From Globodera rostochiensis (lineage: Eukaryota; Nematoda; Chromadorea; Rhabditida; Heteroderidae), in contig JAEVLN010000045.1 of the NCBI GenBank assembly GCA_018350325.1, forward strand, positions 59,592 through 123,591: 64,000 nt of DNA, written 5' to 3'. Of this stretch, positions 50,301 through 60,374 are shown one piece after another. Numbering within the stretch: the first letter of the stretch is position 1; every line of letters begins with the position of its first letter. The notes below the pieces were generated by a model. The model searched no databases. It saw only the letters and a list, made by a program, of their open reading frames with translations, and had not been told where the DNA came from. The translations under genes and the position numbers were made by a program.

Positions 50301-51757
50301 GCCGAAGAAGAAACTCAGGAAGAGATAGTGGAAGAAACGGACGAGGAAAACATGCCGTTATTTGAAGAGCAGAATGAAATTTTTATTGGGCACGATCATT
50401 CTTACTTTTAGCTCCCGTTATGTTTAACAAATTTTTATCCCAGAAATTATCGTCACAATTCCTACTTCTAGCCCCCTTTTTTTGTTCAATATATTTTGTC
50501 CCAGGAATTTATTATTTTTGTGATCACTTACAACAACTCATTATTACATCCTTTTTATGATTAATAAATGCCTGTTGAATATCAAAAACTGTTGAATATC
50601 AAAAAGTTAATTCTTTGTGCAATTCGGCACTGGGTCCTGTTCTATTCGACACTCGGACATTTTGTTATATTCGACACTCGGACATTTTTTGCTCTATTCG
50701 ACACTCAGACTTTTCGACACTGGGGCTTTTGACACTCGGACATTTTTAGTTCTATTCGACACTCGGACTGTATTTGGTTTATTCGACACTCGGACCATTC
50801 GACACTGGGACTTTCGACACTCGGACTGTATTTGGTTTATTCGACACTCGGACTGTATTTGGTTTATTCGACACTCGGACCATTCGACACTGGGACTTTC
50901 GACACTCGGACTGTATTTGGTTTATTCGACACTCGGACTGTATTTGGTTTATTCGACACTCGGACCATTCGACACTGGGACTTTCGACACTCGGACTGTA
51001 TTTGGTTTATTCGACACTCGGACCATTCGACACTGGGACTTTCGACACTCGGACCATTCGGCACACTCGGACCTGTAGCCAAATAATCAAAAGTTCAAAA
51101 AACTCGCCAAAACCGCCAAAATAGTCACAAAAGTTCAAAAAACTCGCCAAAATAGTCACAAAAGTTCAAAAAAGTCGCCAAACCACTTGAAAATTTGGAA
51201 ATGTAATCTCATCAGCAATTTTAACCAAGGTTGAATAAATTTGAAGAATTTTGGGGAAATTTTATATTGAATTTCGAAAAATTTATGTGCATATTTTTCC
51301 ATTTTATGCGCATATTTCAAGATTTTAGTGCATATAATTATATTCCCTAGTTTACAGGTCCCGAATTTTTTTATTTTTAAATGAAGGGTCAGGTTTTGCT
51401 TCTACGGCCATTAAACCCCTAAAAATACTTTTATAAAAGGCTAACAGATTTTTGAAAAAATTTTAAAAAATCATAAATTTCGAAATCATGTATTAGACTA
51501 TGTCGTATGATAAATCTGATGGCATATTCGTGATCAGCGACCTCGATAAGCCCCGAGTACTTCTTAGAATTGCATAAAACCTTCATTTAAAAATAAAAAA
51601 ATTCGGGACCTGTAAACTACAGGATTACCATTTAATTTTTATTCGTCAAAGCTTCAAAATAGTTCAGGAATCGTTTAATTGGTTTTTAACCGGTTTCAAA
51701 AAAGTCGGAAGCTTTACCCTTTACTTACACAAATGAAGTGGCGGCCCACTTGTTCAT
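38332..51757 (-). CDS. S3: secreted multi-exon protein of the S family, transposon-laden introns
   Basis: Fourteen exons: 51729-51757, 46376-46444, 45642-45778, 45199-45374, 44500-44579, 44433-44454, 44251-44365, 41006-41097, 40914-40957, 40808-40873, 40185-40256, 38880-38940, 38718-38783, 38332-38647. All phases match; 343 codons to the end of exon 13. The signal peptide is MNKWAATSFVLLIAFLCAAD. The cysteine pattern follows S1 and S4. The last exon has four to five MPPTK repeats. The donor of 44433-44454 is GC. Introns 1, 7 and 11 contain large insertions (46600-51650, 41200-44210, 39137-39507). The 3' end is uncertain: the counterpart of the S4 last exon (about 38025-38110) has an in-frame stop near its start. 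Whether such a long gene is still transcribed through is unknown. Confidence 0.65.
39137..39507. mobile_element. 371-bp foldback MITE, 8-bp target duplication
   Basis: Starts GGTAATAGTCTAGTTTGTCC and ends with its complement. Nearly perfect inverted arms of about 140 bp surround a loop of about 80 bp. Direct duplications ggatctcg at 39129-39136 and 39508-39515 define the ends. Inside S3 intron 11. No coding content. Confidence 0.9.
40535..40755. repeat. S-family intron minisatellite in S3 (about 4 copies)
   Basis: About four units of the ccaacc...ggtactgtattcctt type, in the intron between exons 40808-40873 and 40185-40256. This is the same intron that holds about 16 units in S4 and one or two in S1. 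Confidence 0.85.
41740..41792 (-). other. tRNA-like sequence (A and B box)
   Basis: On the minus strand, TAGCGAGTTGGG resembles an A box and TTTCGAACCC a B box, about 28 bases apart. Stems do not pair well, so it is more likely a SINE or pseudo-tRNA fragment than a tRNA gene. Confidence 0.35.
42166..42240 (+). other. tRNA-like sequence inside foldback element
   Basis: TTAGTAGCTCAGTTGTTAAA matches a tRNA D-arm / A box and AGTTCGAGTTC a B box. Acceptor and T stems are imperfect. Probably tRNA-derived, for example the head of a SINE. Confidence 0.35.
42265..42330 (+). other. tRNA-like sequence with intact T-arm
   Basis: CGGGGTTCAAACCCCG forms a perfect T-stem and loop with a B box. The 5' part (GCCCTGGTGGTGTGATGG) is too short for a normal tRNA with an anticodon arm. 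Either a degenerate tRNA or a SINE promoter. Confidence 0.35.
42669..42690. repeat. Dispersed GC hairpin repeat
   Basis: Identical 22-bp hairpin to 20561-20582, with the same AT-rich lead. Confidence 0.7.
43284..43346 (+). other. tRNA-like sequence inside foldback element
   Basis: TGGCGCAGTGGTTAAA fits an A box and AGTTCTAGTCC fits a B box at normal spacing, but the T-stem does not pair. Likely a pseudo-tRNA or SINE head. Confidence 0.35.
43562..43583. repeat. Dispersed GC hairpin repeat
   Basis: Same 22-bp hairpin and the same orientation as 20561-20582 and 42669-42690. Confidence 0.7.
44640..45180. repeat. Tandem repeat of about 120 bp in S3 intron 4
   Basis: Four to five units containing aacatttaaaattct, attttcagagaattttga and cattataataattatttatt. 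It lies immediately inside the donor of exon 45199-45374. Not expanded in the matching intron of S4 (58600-58780), where single related words occur. Confidence 0.85.
46600..47371. other. Inserted AT-rich DNA in S3 intron 1, left part
   Basis: Sequence homologous to S1 intron 1 stops at about 46615 and resumes at about 51645. The left part has repeats of tatgtgcatatttcgc and the word ggagcttctagaac, also present near 20230 and 46670. No gene signals. Confidence 0.55.
47372..48043. mobile_element. 672-bp foldback element, 9-bp target duplication
   Basis: Direct duplications tattttggc at 47363-47371 and 48044-48052. Long inverted arms of about 220 bp start with tandem cgtttcggtcccgacc words on the left and gggaccgaaacggc on the right, then tttttcacatatacaataca and its complement. 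Loop about 47600-47815. Non-coding; the 9-bp duplication suggests mobilisation by a Mutator-like transposase. Confidence 0.85.
48143..51079. mobile_element. MULE-type foldback element with tandem-repeat arms and transposase remnant
   Basis: The left arm (48143-48345) is tandem gtccgagtgtcgaatag. The right arm (50625-51079) is the inverse (ctattcgacactcggac), with the same irregular units matching in order near the inner ends. Near-identical 9-bp flanks aaaataatc (48134-48142) and caaataatc (51080-51088). It encloses the FLYWCH/MULE pseudogene 48475-50411. This links tandem-repeat foldback arms to a Mutator-like transposase in one element. Confidence 0.8.
48475..50411 (+). pseudogene. Decayed MULE transposase with FLYWCH zinc finger
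   Basis: Exon 48475-48680 joins in phase to 48723 onward to give GFRFLFNKKTGDRAYWRCES followed by RKNGCAVRA, a FLYWCH-type zinc finger (YWRC...C) as found at the N-terminus of nematode Mutator-like transposases. Further pieces fit the same family: IPPELRT (49150), FLIYDSASV (49220-49293), FLPPEIV (49400), NYIGLSEWER (49540), WNVRDRVKEDLPRSQASMD (about 49890, where active relatives usually have a PRTNN..EGWH-like motif), and a C-terminal helical part with an acidic tail (50136-50411). Stops lie in frame at 48830 and 49075, and the segment that should hold the DDE catalytic core between 49293 and 49360 is missing. It cannot encode an active enzyme. Confidence 0.75.
51080..51645. other. Inserted AT-rich DNA in S3 intron 1, right part
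   Basis: 51081-51190 has short repeats of aaaagttcaaaaaactcgcc. 51345-51365 and 51600-51625 contain gtttacaggtcccgaattt and its inverse, framing about 270 bp: probably another small inverted-repeat element. No coding signals. Confidence 0.5.
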
Positions 51758-51939
51758 CTTGGTCGCAATTGAGCCGTTGAAAGTTGATTTGTTTTAGGGT
51801 ACGAGGATTGAATACTGAAAATTTAAAAACTTAAATTTCAAAGCCACCCAAAACTATGAAATTTCAATAGCCCAATGCCCCCTTCCCTCCTCTGAAAAAT
51901 ATCAAAAGTATTTCAAAGGCCAATGTCTTGAAAAGGACA

Positions 51940-53640
51940 CTTCAGTCCAGGGTTTTCAGAGCCCCTCCCCCCCCCCCCCCCCCATTGTCCCCCTCTCCTC
52001 CAAGTAAGGACACTCCAGTCCAGGGTTTTCAGAGCCCCCCCCCCCCATTGTCCCCCTCTCCTCCAAGTAAGGACACTCCAGTCCAGGGTTTTCAGAGCCC
52101 CCCCCCCCATTGTCCCCCTCTCCTCCAAGTAAGGACACTTCAGACCAGGGTTTTCAGAGCCACCCCCCCCCCCCCCCCATTGTCCCCCTCTCCTCCAAGT
52201 AAGGACACTCCAGTCCAGGGTTTTCAGAGCCCCCCCCCCCATTGTCCCCCTCTCCTCCAAGTAAGGACACTTCAGACCAGGGTTTTCAGAGCCCCCCCCC
52301 CATTGTCCCCCTCTCCTCCAAGTAAGGACACTTCAGACCAGGGTTTTCAGAGCCCCCCCCCCCATTGTCCCCCTCTCCTCCAAGTAAGGACACTCCAGTC
52401 CAGGGTTTTCAGAGCCCCCCCCCCCCATTGTCCCCCTCTCCTCCAAGTAAGGACACTTCAGACCAGGGTTTTCAGAGCCACCCCCCCCCATTGTCCCCCT
52501 CTCCTCCAAGTAAGGACACTCCAGTCCAGGGTTTTCAGAGCCCCCCCCCCATTGTCCCCCTCTCCTCCAAGTAAGGACACTTCAGACCAGGGTTTTCAGA
52601 GCCACCCCCCCCCATTGTCCCCCTCTCCTCCAAGTAAGGACACTTCAGTCCAGGGTTTTCAGAGCCCCCCCCCCATTGTCCCCCTCTCCTCCAAGTAAGG
52701 ACACTTCAGACCAGGGTTTTCAGAGCCCCCCCCCCCCCCCACTTTGTCCCCCTCTCCCCCAAGTAAGAACACTTCAGTCCAGGGTTTTCAGAGCCCCCCC
52801 CCATTGTCCCCCTCTAAGGACACTTCAGTCCAGGGTTTTCAGAGCCCCTCCCCCCCCCATTGTCCCCCTCTCCTCCAAGTAAGGACACTTCAGTCCAGGG
52901 TTTTCAGAGCCCCTCCCCCCCCCCCCCATTGTCCCCCTCTCCTCCAAGTAAGGACACTTCAGTCCAGGGTTTTCAGAGCCCCCCCCCTCCATTGTCCCCC
53001 TCTCCTCCAAGTAAGGACACTTCAGTCCAAGGTTTTCAGAGCCCCCCCCCCCGCTCCATTGTCCCCCTCTCCTCCAAGTAAAGACACTTCAGTCCAGGGT
53101 TTTCAGAGCCCCCCCCCCCCCCATTGTCCCCCTCTCCTCCAAGTAAGGACACTTCAGACCAGGGTTTTCAGAGCCCCCCCCCCTCCATTGTCCCCCTTTC
53201 CCCCAAGTAAGGACACTTCAGTCCAGGGTTTTCATAGCCCCCCCATTGTCCCCCTCTCCTCCAAGTAAGGACACTTCAGTCCAGGTATTTTCAGAGCCCA
53301 CCCCATCCATTGTCCCCCTCTCCACCAAGTAAGGACACTTCAGTCCAGGGTTTTCATAGCCCCCCCCCCATTGTCCCCCTCTCCTCCAAGTAAGGACACT
53401 TCAGTCCAGGGTTTTCAGAGCCCCCCCCCCTCCATTGTCACCCTCTCCTCCAAGTAAGGACACTTCAGTCCAGGGATTTTCAGAGCCCCCCCCCATTGTC
53501 CCCCTCTCCTCCAAGTAAGGACACTTCAGTCCAGGGATTTTCAGAGCCCCCCCCCCATTGTCCCCCTCTCCTCCAAGTAAGGACACTTCAGTCCAGGGAT
53601 TTCAGACCCCCCCCCCCATTGTCCCCCTCTCCCCCAAGTA
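51940..53640. repeat. 60-bp promoter minisatellite upstream of S3 (about 28 copies)
   Basis: Same unit as at 33106-34880, with C-runs up to about 18 and extra variants (cagaccaggg, catccattg). It starts about 180 bp upstream of S3 exon 1, exactly as in S1. Unit order differs, so each array has evolved separately after duplication of the block. Confidence 0.95.
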
Positions 53641-54084
53641 ATTTTGAGGTGAAATGAATTAAATGGACGGGGGGGAGGGTCATCAACGCTAATCATCATT
53701 GATTATCTGACTGGTGGCTGTTGGAGTGTCCGTCGGTGGATGGACAGAAATGCGTCGAGTGACGCATCCATCGTTCGTTCTGTCCCATTCCATCGCCGGG
53801 GAATATGAAAAACGAAAAAAAAAAATCTCAATAAAAATTACACAATTTTGTTACTTTTCTAAAATTAATTTTTAATGGGAAAATATAATATTCTCGATCC
53901 ATAAGAGTCGGCGGCATTTTCCCGGATCTCTGTCCAATCCGGAGAATTTCGAAATTCGGGACTCCGCGGGGGTTCACCGTAGGGGTAAAAAAGTCAAAAG
54001 TGTTCGGTCTGTTATCGAAATGTGATTAATCACACAAAAATCAAAATTAAATTGAATTAGTTCAAGGAAAGCTCCTGGGGGATC

Positions 54085-54106
54085 GGCGTTGCCGATAGGT
54101 GCCGCC
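54085..54106. repeat. Dispersed GC hairpin repeat (diverged)
   Basis: GGCGTTGCC-gata-GGTGCCGCC with the usual context, gccgggaaaaattttgaat. Confidence 0.6.
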
Positions 54107-54194
54107 GGGAAAAATTTTGAATAATCATTGGCAAAAAAATGTTAAGCAATTTAACGGAATCCAAAATTATAAAGTTGAATGTCTGAAAGTGACA

Positions 54195-54305
54195 AGCGCT
54201 GGGAGCTTTTGAGGGAAAACTTGGGGCGGGCCGGCTTCGAACCGGCGTCTTGTCCGCCAAAAATTTGATAAAATCGATCTTGGCCCGCCAGACCAGGATA
54301 TCCTG
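54195..54305 (-). other. tRNA-like / SINE candidate
   Basis: On the minus strand tatcctggtctggcgggcc is followed about 45 bases later by GCCGGTTCGAAGCCGGC, a perfect T-arm hairpin with B box. The 5' part resembles the tatcctggtcctggtgcg repeat near 28815, 35840 and 37370, which lacks the T-arm. This suggests a tRNA-derived dispersed repeat. Confidence 0.35.
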
Positions 54306-55027
54306 AAAACAGCATTTTTAATCCTGTTAAATCAGGGGTCGCATCGACAAGCATGAAATGTACTTTTTTAACCATAGTTCTCTCCACCAACGTTCCTCAA
54401 CAATTCGGGGTTGGACATTGCTTCCATGGATTTTCGAGAATTTTACCGATTTTCAAAAACGGATTTTTTTTTTGTTTTGCGAATTCTGCTTTAGTAGGGG
54501 GGGGGGGGGGGTCGGCGGTGCCGATTCGAATTTTTGACTCAATTTGTTAAGGGATTTGCAACAAAACTTTTAAAAATATGGCAATTTTTTAAGCTTTTTA
54601 AGAATATGAATGGTCCGACGACGTCAATAAGCGCCGCCGGGACAAGAATTTAACGACATTTGTGAAGAAAAATTGTCTTAATATGAAACTTATTACTACT
54701 AAATTTAATACACCTAAGAATTCATATAATTAGCATTTTATGATTTTTACAATTTTTGGGTTATGAGAGGGAGGTCGGCGGTGCACCGATAAGCTTTTAA
54801 CAATTATAAATTAGGGTTAAGCCCCGACATGGCCAACTTCGACCCCGACTTTTCCGCACCGAGGGGTCGGGGAAGGTCAATATTGATTTTTGGAAATTTT
54901 GTTTTTTCGAAAAATTGTTCGAATTAGGGTGCGGGGTTTGAAAAATTCATTTGTATAAAAAGTAGGGTAAGAAATCTGAAAATTGATCCGTACACTCAAA
55001 AATAGAAGTCGACACTCATAATCAGAT

Positions 55028-55392
55028 ATTTTTTGCACTATTCGACACTCGAACCATTCGGTGCTCAGAATTTCGACACTCGGACATTTTTTGTATTATT
55101 CGGTACTCGGACAGTATTTGTTCTATTCGGCACTCGGATATTTTTGTTCTATTCGGCACTCGGATATTTTTGTTCTATTCGGCACTCGGATATTTTTGTT
55201 CTATTCGGCACTCGGATATTTTTGTTCTATTCGGCACTCGGATATTTTTGTTCTATTCGGCACTCGGATATTTTTGTTCTATTCGGCACTCGGATATTTT
55301 TGTTCTATTCGGCACTCGGATATTTTTGTTCTATTCGGCACTCGGATATTTTTGTTCTATTCGGCACTCGGATCATTCGGCACTCGGATCGG
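55028..55392. repeat. 24-bp tandem array related to the 48143-51079 arms
   Basis: About 11 units of ttctattcggcactcggata. The array ends ctcggatcggaagcg, the inverse of the left end of the 48143 element (cgcttccgatccgag). It is therefore a solo right arm or a deleted relative. Confidence 0.85.
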
Positions 55393-55717
55393 AAGCGCCT
55401 CAAATAAGAACAAATCTTACAAATAAGGACAGATGCGACCTCTGTATTAAATCCTGATCATTTTCAAACCTGATCCGAGGTTTTTTCAAAAATCCGAGAC
55501 TCTAATTTTAAGAGTGTCATGATTGAAATTCTCTAAATCAAAATTAAATCAATCATCAGATCGGGCGAATGCCAAGGCAAAGAAAATTTTTTTATGCAAT
55601 TACAAATAATTATTTTACAAATGCGTGAGGGAGAGAGGTTAAAGCAAAAGGGGTTTTGGCAAGAAAAATTTGTGGGGGATAAAAAAAGATTTTTTTTTGA
55701 ATTTTCCATTCATTTTT
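55393..55717. other. 3' flank of S4
   Basis: Non-coding; 55550-55717 matches the 3' flank of S3 (37855-38025) closely. May hold the polyadenylation region, but no single AATAAA-type signal stands out. Confidence 0.5.
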
Positions 55718-58700
55718 CTATTCCTCAATAGGTTTAATCGCGGGGTTAATCACGCTCATTTCGACCCCCTCGATTTCAAGCATCTTCGTTTCCACGTTAT
55801 CATCGGGCTAAAATTTTACAAAAATTCTTAGCGCTTTTTAATATTCAAAAAATGTTTTTTCTTCTTACGAGTTTGGCGGGCACTTTGGTCCGCGTACCAA
55901 AAGTGTTTGTTTAGTGTCCCGGAAGCATATCCCCGCGTTTGGAGCGGATATGTCCCACAACCCGGACATTTTTTGTGCCGGTTCGGTTTCCGATTACCCG
56001 CCATTTTTTGAGGAAGGGTCGGAATTATTCCGTTTGCATCCGTAAACCAGCAGATGGATTTGTGGGGGGGGGGCCTCCAAAATTAAAACAATTATTTCTT
56101 TCCCCAGCAAATAATTTCAAAAACTGCCCACAAATTTGCGCCCTTTTTGGGCCGCTAAAAATTGCGAGTTTTTTATATTTTCCCGCGTATTTTTTTTCTC
56201 GGTTTTTACCAGCGAGTTGGTCGCGTTTTTGTCAGTTCCAGCGCCGATGCTGGCGGTATAGTAAACGCCGATCTTGGGGTTTTTCATTTCGGCACCCTTT
56301 TCCAACATGACATTGTCCTTCAGCATGCTCAAGTCCAGAGTCAGGTCGCGAAGCTGCAATGTGCAAAATACAAATTATTTAAAACCCTACAAAATTGTTA
56401 GCCATTTTGGAGTTAAAATTGAACAAGAAATTTTATGCAAAACCCCAGGGAGCTTGTACTTTGCAAAAAAAACGTTAATGAAAAATGTTTCCATATTTTT
56501 ACCTGCAAAACGCGATCCAGGTTGTCCATTTCGAAAACGTCGATGGGTCGCAACTTGATGTTGACCTGAAGAATTTGGGGGGGGGGGGGAGGAATTTTAA
56601 ATTGGAGAATAAATAATTCGAAAATTTAATTTTTTTTAATTTCAAAACAACAGCGCGCACTTACGAGTTTTTCCTCCCCCATGCATTTGTGCTCCACCGT
56701 CAGTTTGAGATTCTCGTATTTGTACCTAAAAACATATTTTTGACAATAATCAAAAAGCAATAAAAAAAGTTGTCAATAAAAAAACTTTTACTTGAGCTCC
56801 TCAATCACCAAATCGTTGGTGTTATTTGGCACCTTTTCTGGCACTTTGTTGTGCGGGCAGAGCCTAAAAAATATTCTTTTGCTCAATCCCTTCAAAAAAT
56901 AAGAGCCCATTCCCCGCGTACAGTAAGTATGCCAACCCCTGGCAAGAAATAAGCAGTGTACTCCTTTTCAAGTACAGTACAAATGTATGCCAACCCCTGG
57001 CAAGAAATAAGCAGTGTACTCCTTTTCAAGTACAGTACAAAGGTTTGCCAATCCCAAACAAGTACTGTACTCCTTTTCAAGTACAGTACAAATGTATGCC
57101 AACCCCTGGCAAGAAATAAGCTGTACTCCTTTTCAAGTACATGTTTGCCAACCACTGGCAGAAAACAAGTACTGTACTCCTTTTCAAGTACAGTACAAAG
57201 GTTTGCCAATCCCAAACAAGTATTGTACTCCTTTTCAAGTACAGTACAAATGTATGCCAACCCCTGGCAAGAAATAAGCTGTCTCCTTTTCAAGTACATG
57301 TTTGCCAACCACTGGCAGAAAACAAGTACTGTACTCCTTTTCAAGTACAGTACAAATGTATGCCAACCCTGCCAAGAAATAAGCAGTGTACTCCTTTTCA
57401 AGTACAAATGTTTGCCAACCACTGGCAGAAAACAAGTACTGTACTCCTTTTCAAGTACAGTACAAATGTATGCCAACCCCTGGCAAGAAATAAGCTGTAC
57501 TCCTTTTCAAGTACAGTACAAATGTATGCCAACCCCTGGCAAGAAATAAGCTGTACTCCTTTTCAAGTACATGTTTGCCAACCACTGGCAGAAAACAAGT
57601 ACTGTACTCCTTTTCAAGTACAGTACAAAGGTTTGCCAATCCCAAACAAGTACTGTACTCCTTTTCAAGTACAGTACAAATGTATGCCAACCCTGCCAAG
57701 AAATAAGCAGTGTATTCCTTTTCAAGTACAAATGTTTGCCAACCCCTGGCAGAAAACAAGTACTGTACTCCTTTTCAAGTACAGTACAAATGTTTGCCAA
57801 TCCCTGCCAAGAAACATGTACTGTACTTCTTTTCAAGCACAGTACAAGAGGCACATTCAGTAGTGCGTGCATACTTTCTTTTTTGAATAATTATTTAAAT
57901 TTTTACCGCTCTCTCAACACAACGCCAAACACAAAGTATGACGTTCCTTCTTCCAAAGTCACAGTTGTTTTGCTAAATAAATTCAAAAATAAAAAACAAA
58001 ATGTGCCTAACCCGAATTCATGCATTTTCTCTTCTCCGCACAGTTCGGAGAGTTTTCCCTTAAAAATATATTTTTTTTTATTTTTCAAAAATAATTTACC
58101 GCTTCCAAGTCTTGGACGATGGACAGTTCGACATCCATTTTTTCTTTTGCGCTCTTACACTCAATGTGCCCGTCAATCAGCAACAAAACCATGTCTAAAA
58201 ATTTTTCGTTTACAAAAAGAAATTAATTTAATTAAAAAATAAATTTAAAAGCTTTAGCAATAAAAAGCATCCCCAAAATTCACCCTGCATGAAGCCGCCG
58301 TTTTCGAAATCCCGCATGTCCGAAAATTCTTTTTTCTGCGTCGCTTTTTCCTTTCCGAAATAATTCCGGGCGTCGATCACTCCCAAGTTCCCATAGAATT
58401 GGACCTGTAAAACAAAATTAAATGGGGAAAAATGTTTTTAAAAAAATGATGCCTTCGCACAAAAGGACCAGTCGCTAAAAATCGTAAACTTTTAATTTCA
58501 ATTAATTTTTGAGGCTTTACTTGAAAAGTGTGTCGTTGTCCGAGTCCTTTTTTGCTGTTGCACCTATCTTAGTCGAGTCGATAACGACGATAACCTGAAA
58601 TCCATTTTTCACAAAACAATTATAAGTAATTAACATTTTAAATTCTTTTGATTTTTTTCCTTAAAAGGCAAAAACGCATATCGCAAACATTTAAAATTCT

Positions 58701-60374
58701 CAAATTGGACAAATTTTCGATACATTATAATTATATTCAATCAAATCGTACCGTGTCATAAATTCAATCAAATCGTACCGTGTCATTGATGAGTTCACCC
58801 TTCCCCTCAGCATCGTTCGCTTTGCGATGACACGTTTGGGTTACATCGTTCCAATAAACACTTTCGGATGTGTAGTTTCGTTTGATGTCCGGGTTGTCTT
58901 TGGGCTCGTATAAGCCGGTTTCGTTGGTGTTTACAGGCATCGGCCCTTGATTAAAAAATATGTGCTGCATTTCAAAAGGGAAATAGACAAGAGATTGAAT
59001 GTTTTGGAAATTTATTAATGTTCAGAAAAGTTGGAAGCCTAATTAGAGAAAGTTCCTTCTTAATAGTTGGAACCAAGGCGAATTAAATGTTCAAATTGAA
59101 CGGTTCAAAAAAGTTTAGGAATTTATAAAAAAATATTTAAAAAATTGGAAAAAAAATGTTCAGGAAAGTTGAAATCAATAAATGGTCAAAAAGGTAGACA
59201 ATGTTCAGAAATTGTTGAATAAAATTCTTGGGCATGTTCAAAAAATAAATTTTGAACCCAAAAAGTGTCCGGAAGAGATGGGGGCATAAAGTCCAAAAAG
59301 ATATTTCGGCCGAAATAATTTTTGCTTTTCAGCAACGGTGATGACAACCCACCTTTAGTTACATTTGAGTGAGGCAGTGTTGGTCCAGTAGTGGCATTCA
59401 TGCTAGACAATGGATCAGAGGTATTGGTATTCTTGGGAATGGTGTTATTGCCGTCGGGGCCAAGGGGTTTGGTGGGTTTAATGGGGTTGGTGTTGTTTTT
59501 CTCGGGTTTAGGGGGGAGTTGCCGTTTCTTGCGCGCTTGTTCACCTGATATGTATTGCAAAAAGTTAATTTAGCGCCTTACTTTTGTTTGGTTGAATTTT
59601 TTTTAAATCGGAGAACAAAAAAAATGACCCGACGCTTCCAATTCAGATTCTGCCGGGTATAGCTCCGACTCTTCCAGTTCAGACGTTTTCGGGTTCGGTC
59701 CAGGCCTTTCCGATTTGGCATTGTCCGTGTCCGTTTTCTCAGTTCCTAAATTACATTTAAAACTGTTTTCAAGCCAAGGTCACACATTCCGGTTCAGTGA
59801 AACCCGAAATTTTCAGCCGTCCGGGTGCCAGTCAGATTCGCTCCCTTTTTTATACTCAATTCAAAAAGTGATCTCTCACCGCTTTTATCTGCTAAATATT
59901 CAAATATGGATTTCGAGACTCGATCTTGCCAAGAATTCAGAAATTTTTTGGCATTATTTAAATTTGGTATCTCGGCAACTTTTTTTCAATTTACCATTGA
60001 TATGGTCCGGGGCCTGCTGGTGTACCGCATCCAACGGCTGTTGTTGCTCCCGCAAAACAGCGCCATGGATCGTACCACAGAGGATGGCGATCAAGAGTCT
60101 AAAAATGTTAAATAATTCAAATGGTTAATTTATCTATTGACCCGTAATCAGTTTTGGACCGGTTTCCAAAGCTTCAAAAAGTTCAGAAATCGTTAATTGG
60201 TTTTAAACCGGTTTCCAAAGCTTCAAAAAGTTCAGAAATCGTTAATTGGTTTTAAACCGGTTTCCAAAGCTTCAAATAGTTCAGAAATTGTTTAATTGGT
60301 TTTAAACCGGTTTCAAAAGAGTCGGAAGCTTTACTCTTTACTTACACAAGTGAGGTGGCGGCCCACTTGTACAT
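55718..60374 (-). CDS. S4: secreted multi-exon protein, most complete S-family member
   Basis: Sixteen exons: 60346-60374, 59995-60098, 59629-59745, 59353-59544, 58779-58945, 58521-58594, 58453-58474, 58284-58404, 58100-58194, 58012-58058, 57907-57972, 56792-56863, 56665-56725, 56503-56565, 56210-56353, 55718-55807. They total 1464 bases with every phase matching, giving 487 residues and a TAG stop. The signal peptide is MYKWAATSLVLLIAILCGTI. Next come acidic and Asn/Pro/Lys-rich segments (exons 3-4, absent from S1), with several N-glycosylation sequons. The conserved body follows: YEPKDNPDIKRNYTSESVYW, DMVLLLIDGHIECKSA, TVTLEEGTSYFVFGVVL, YKYENLKLTVEHKC, DVFEMDNLDRVLQ. It lacks the MPPTK repeat of S1 and S3. 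Exon 7 (22 bases) uses a GC donor. The joining of exon 15 to exon 16 is the least certain step. No known domain recognised; a secreted, cysteine-containing nematode protein is inferred. Confidence 0.8.
56935..57850. repeat. S-family intron minisatellite in S4 (about 16 copies)
   Basis: Units of 45-60 bp: ccaacccctggcaagaaata, then agcagtgtactccttttcaa, then gtacagtacaaatgtatg. Each contains the self-complementary pair gtactgtact / agtacagtac around ccttttca, so it can form hairpins. Located in intron 11 of S4. Open frames on both strands are repeat by-products. Confidence 0.95.

Larger units (their letters stand above)
53641..55020. other. Intergenic DNA between S3 and S4, dispersed repeats
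   Basis: 53640-54010 matches 34881-35270. From 54050 on there are three or four copies of the GC hairpin repeat family (54085-54106 is clearest) and a tRNA-like B box at about 54230-54250. No gene found. Confidence 0.6.

Noticed and set aside
55033..55457. Three overlapping long frames reading FVLFGTRI and similar
   Set aside because: All three frames of a 24-bp repeat are open, which is expected for a unit divisible by 3 without stops.
56892..57872. Long frames on both strands in the S4 intron array
   Set aside because: Repeat translation inside an intron of a well-supported spliced gene.
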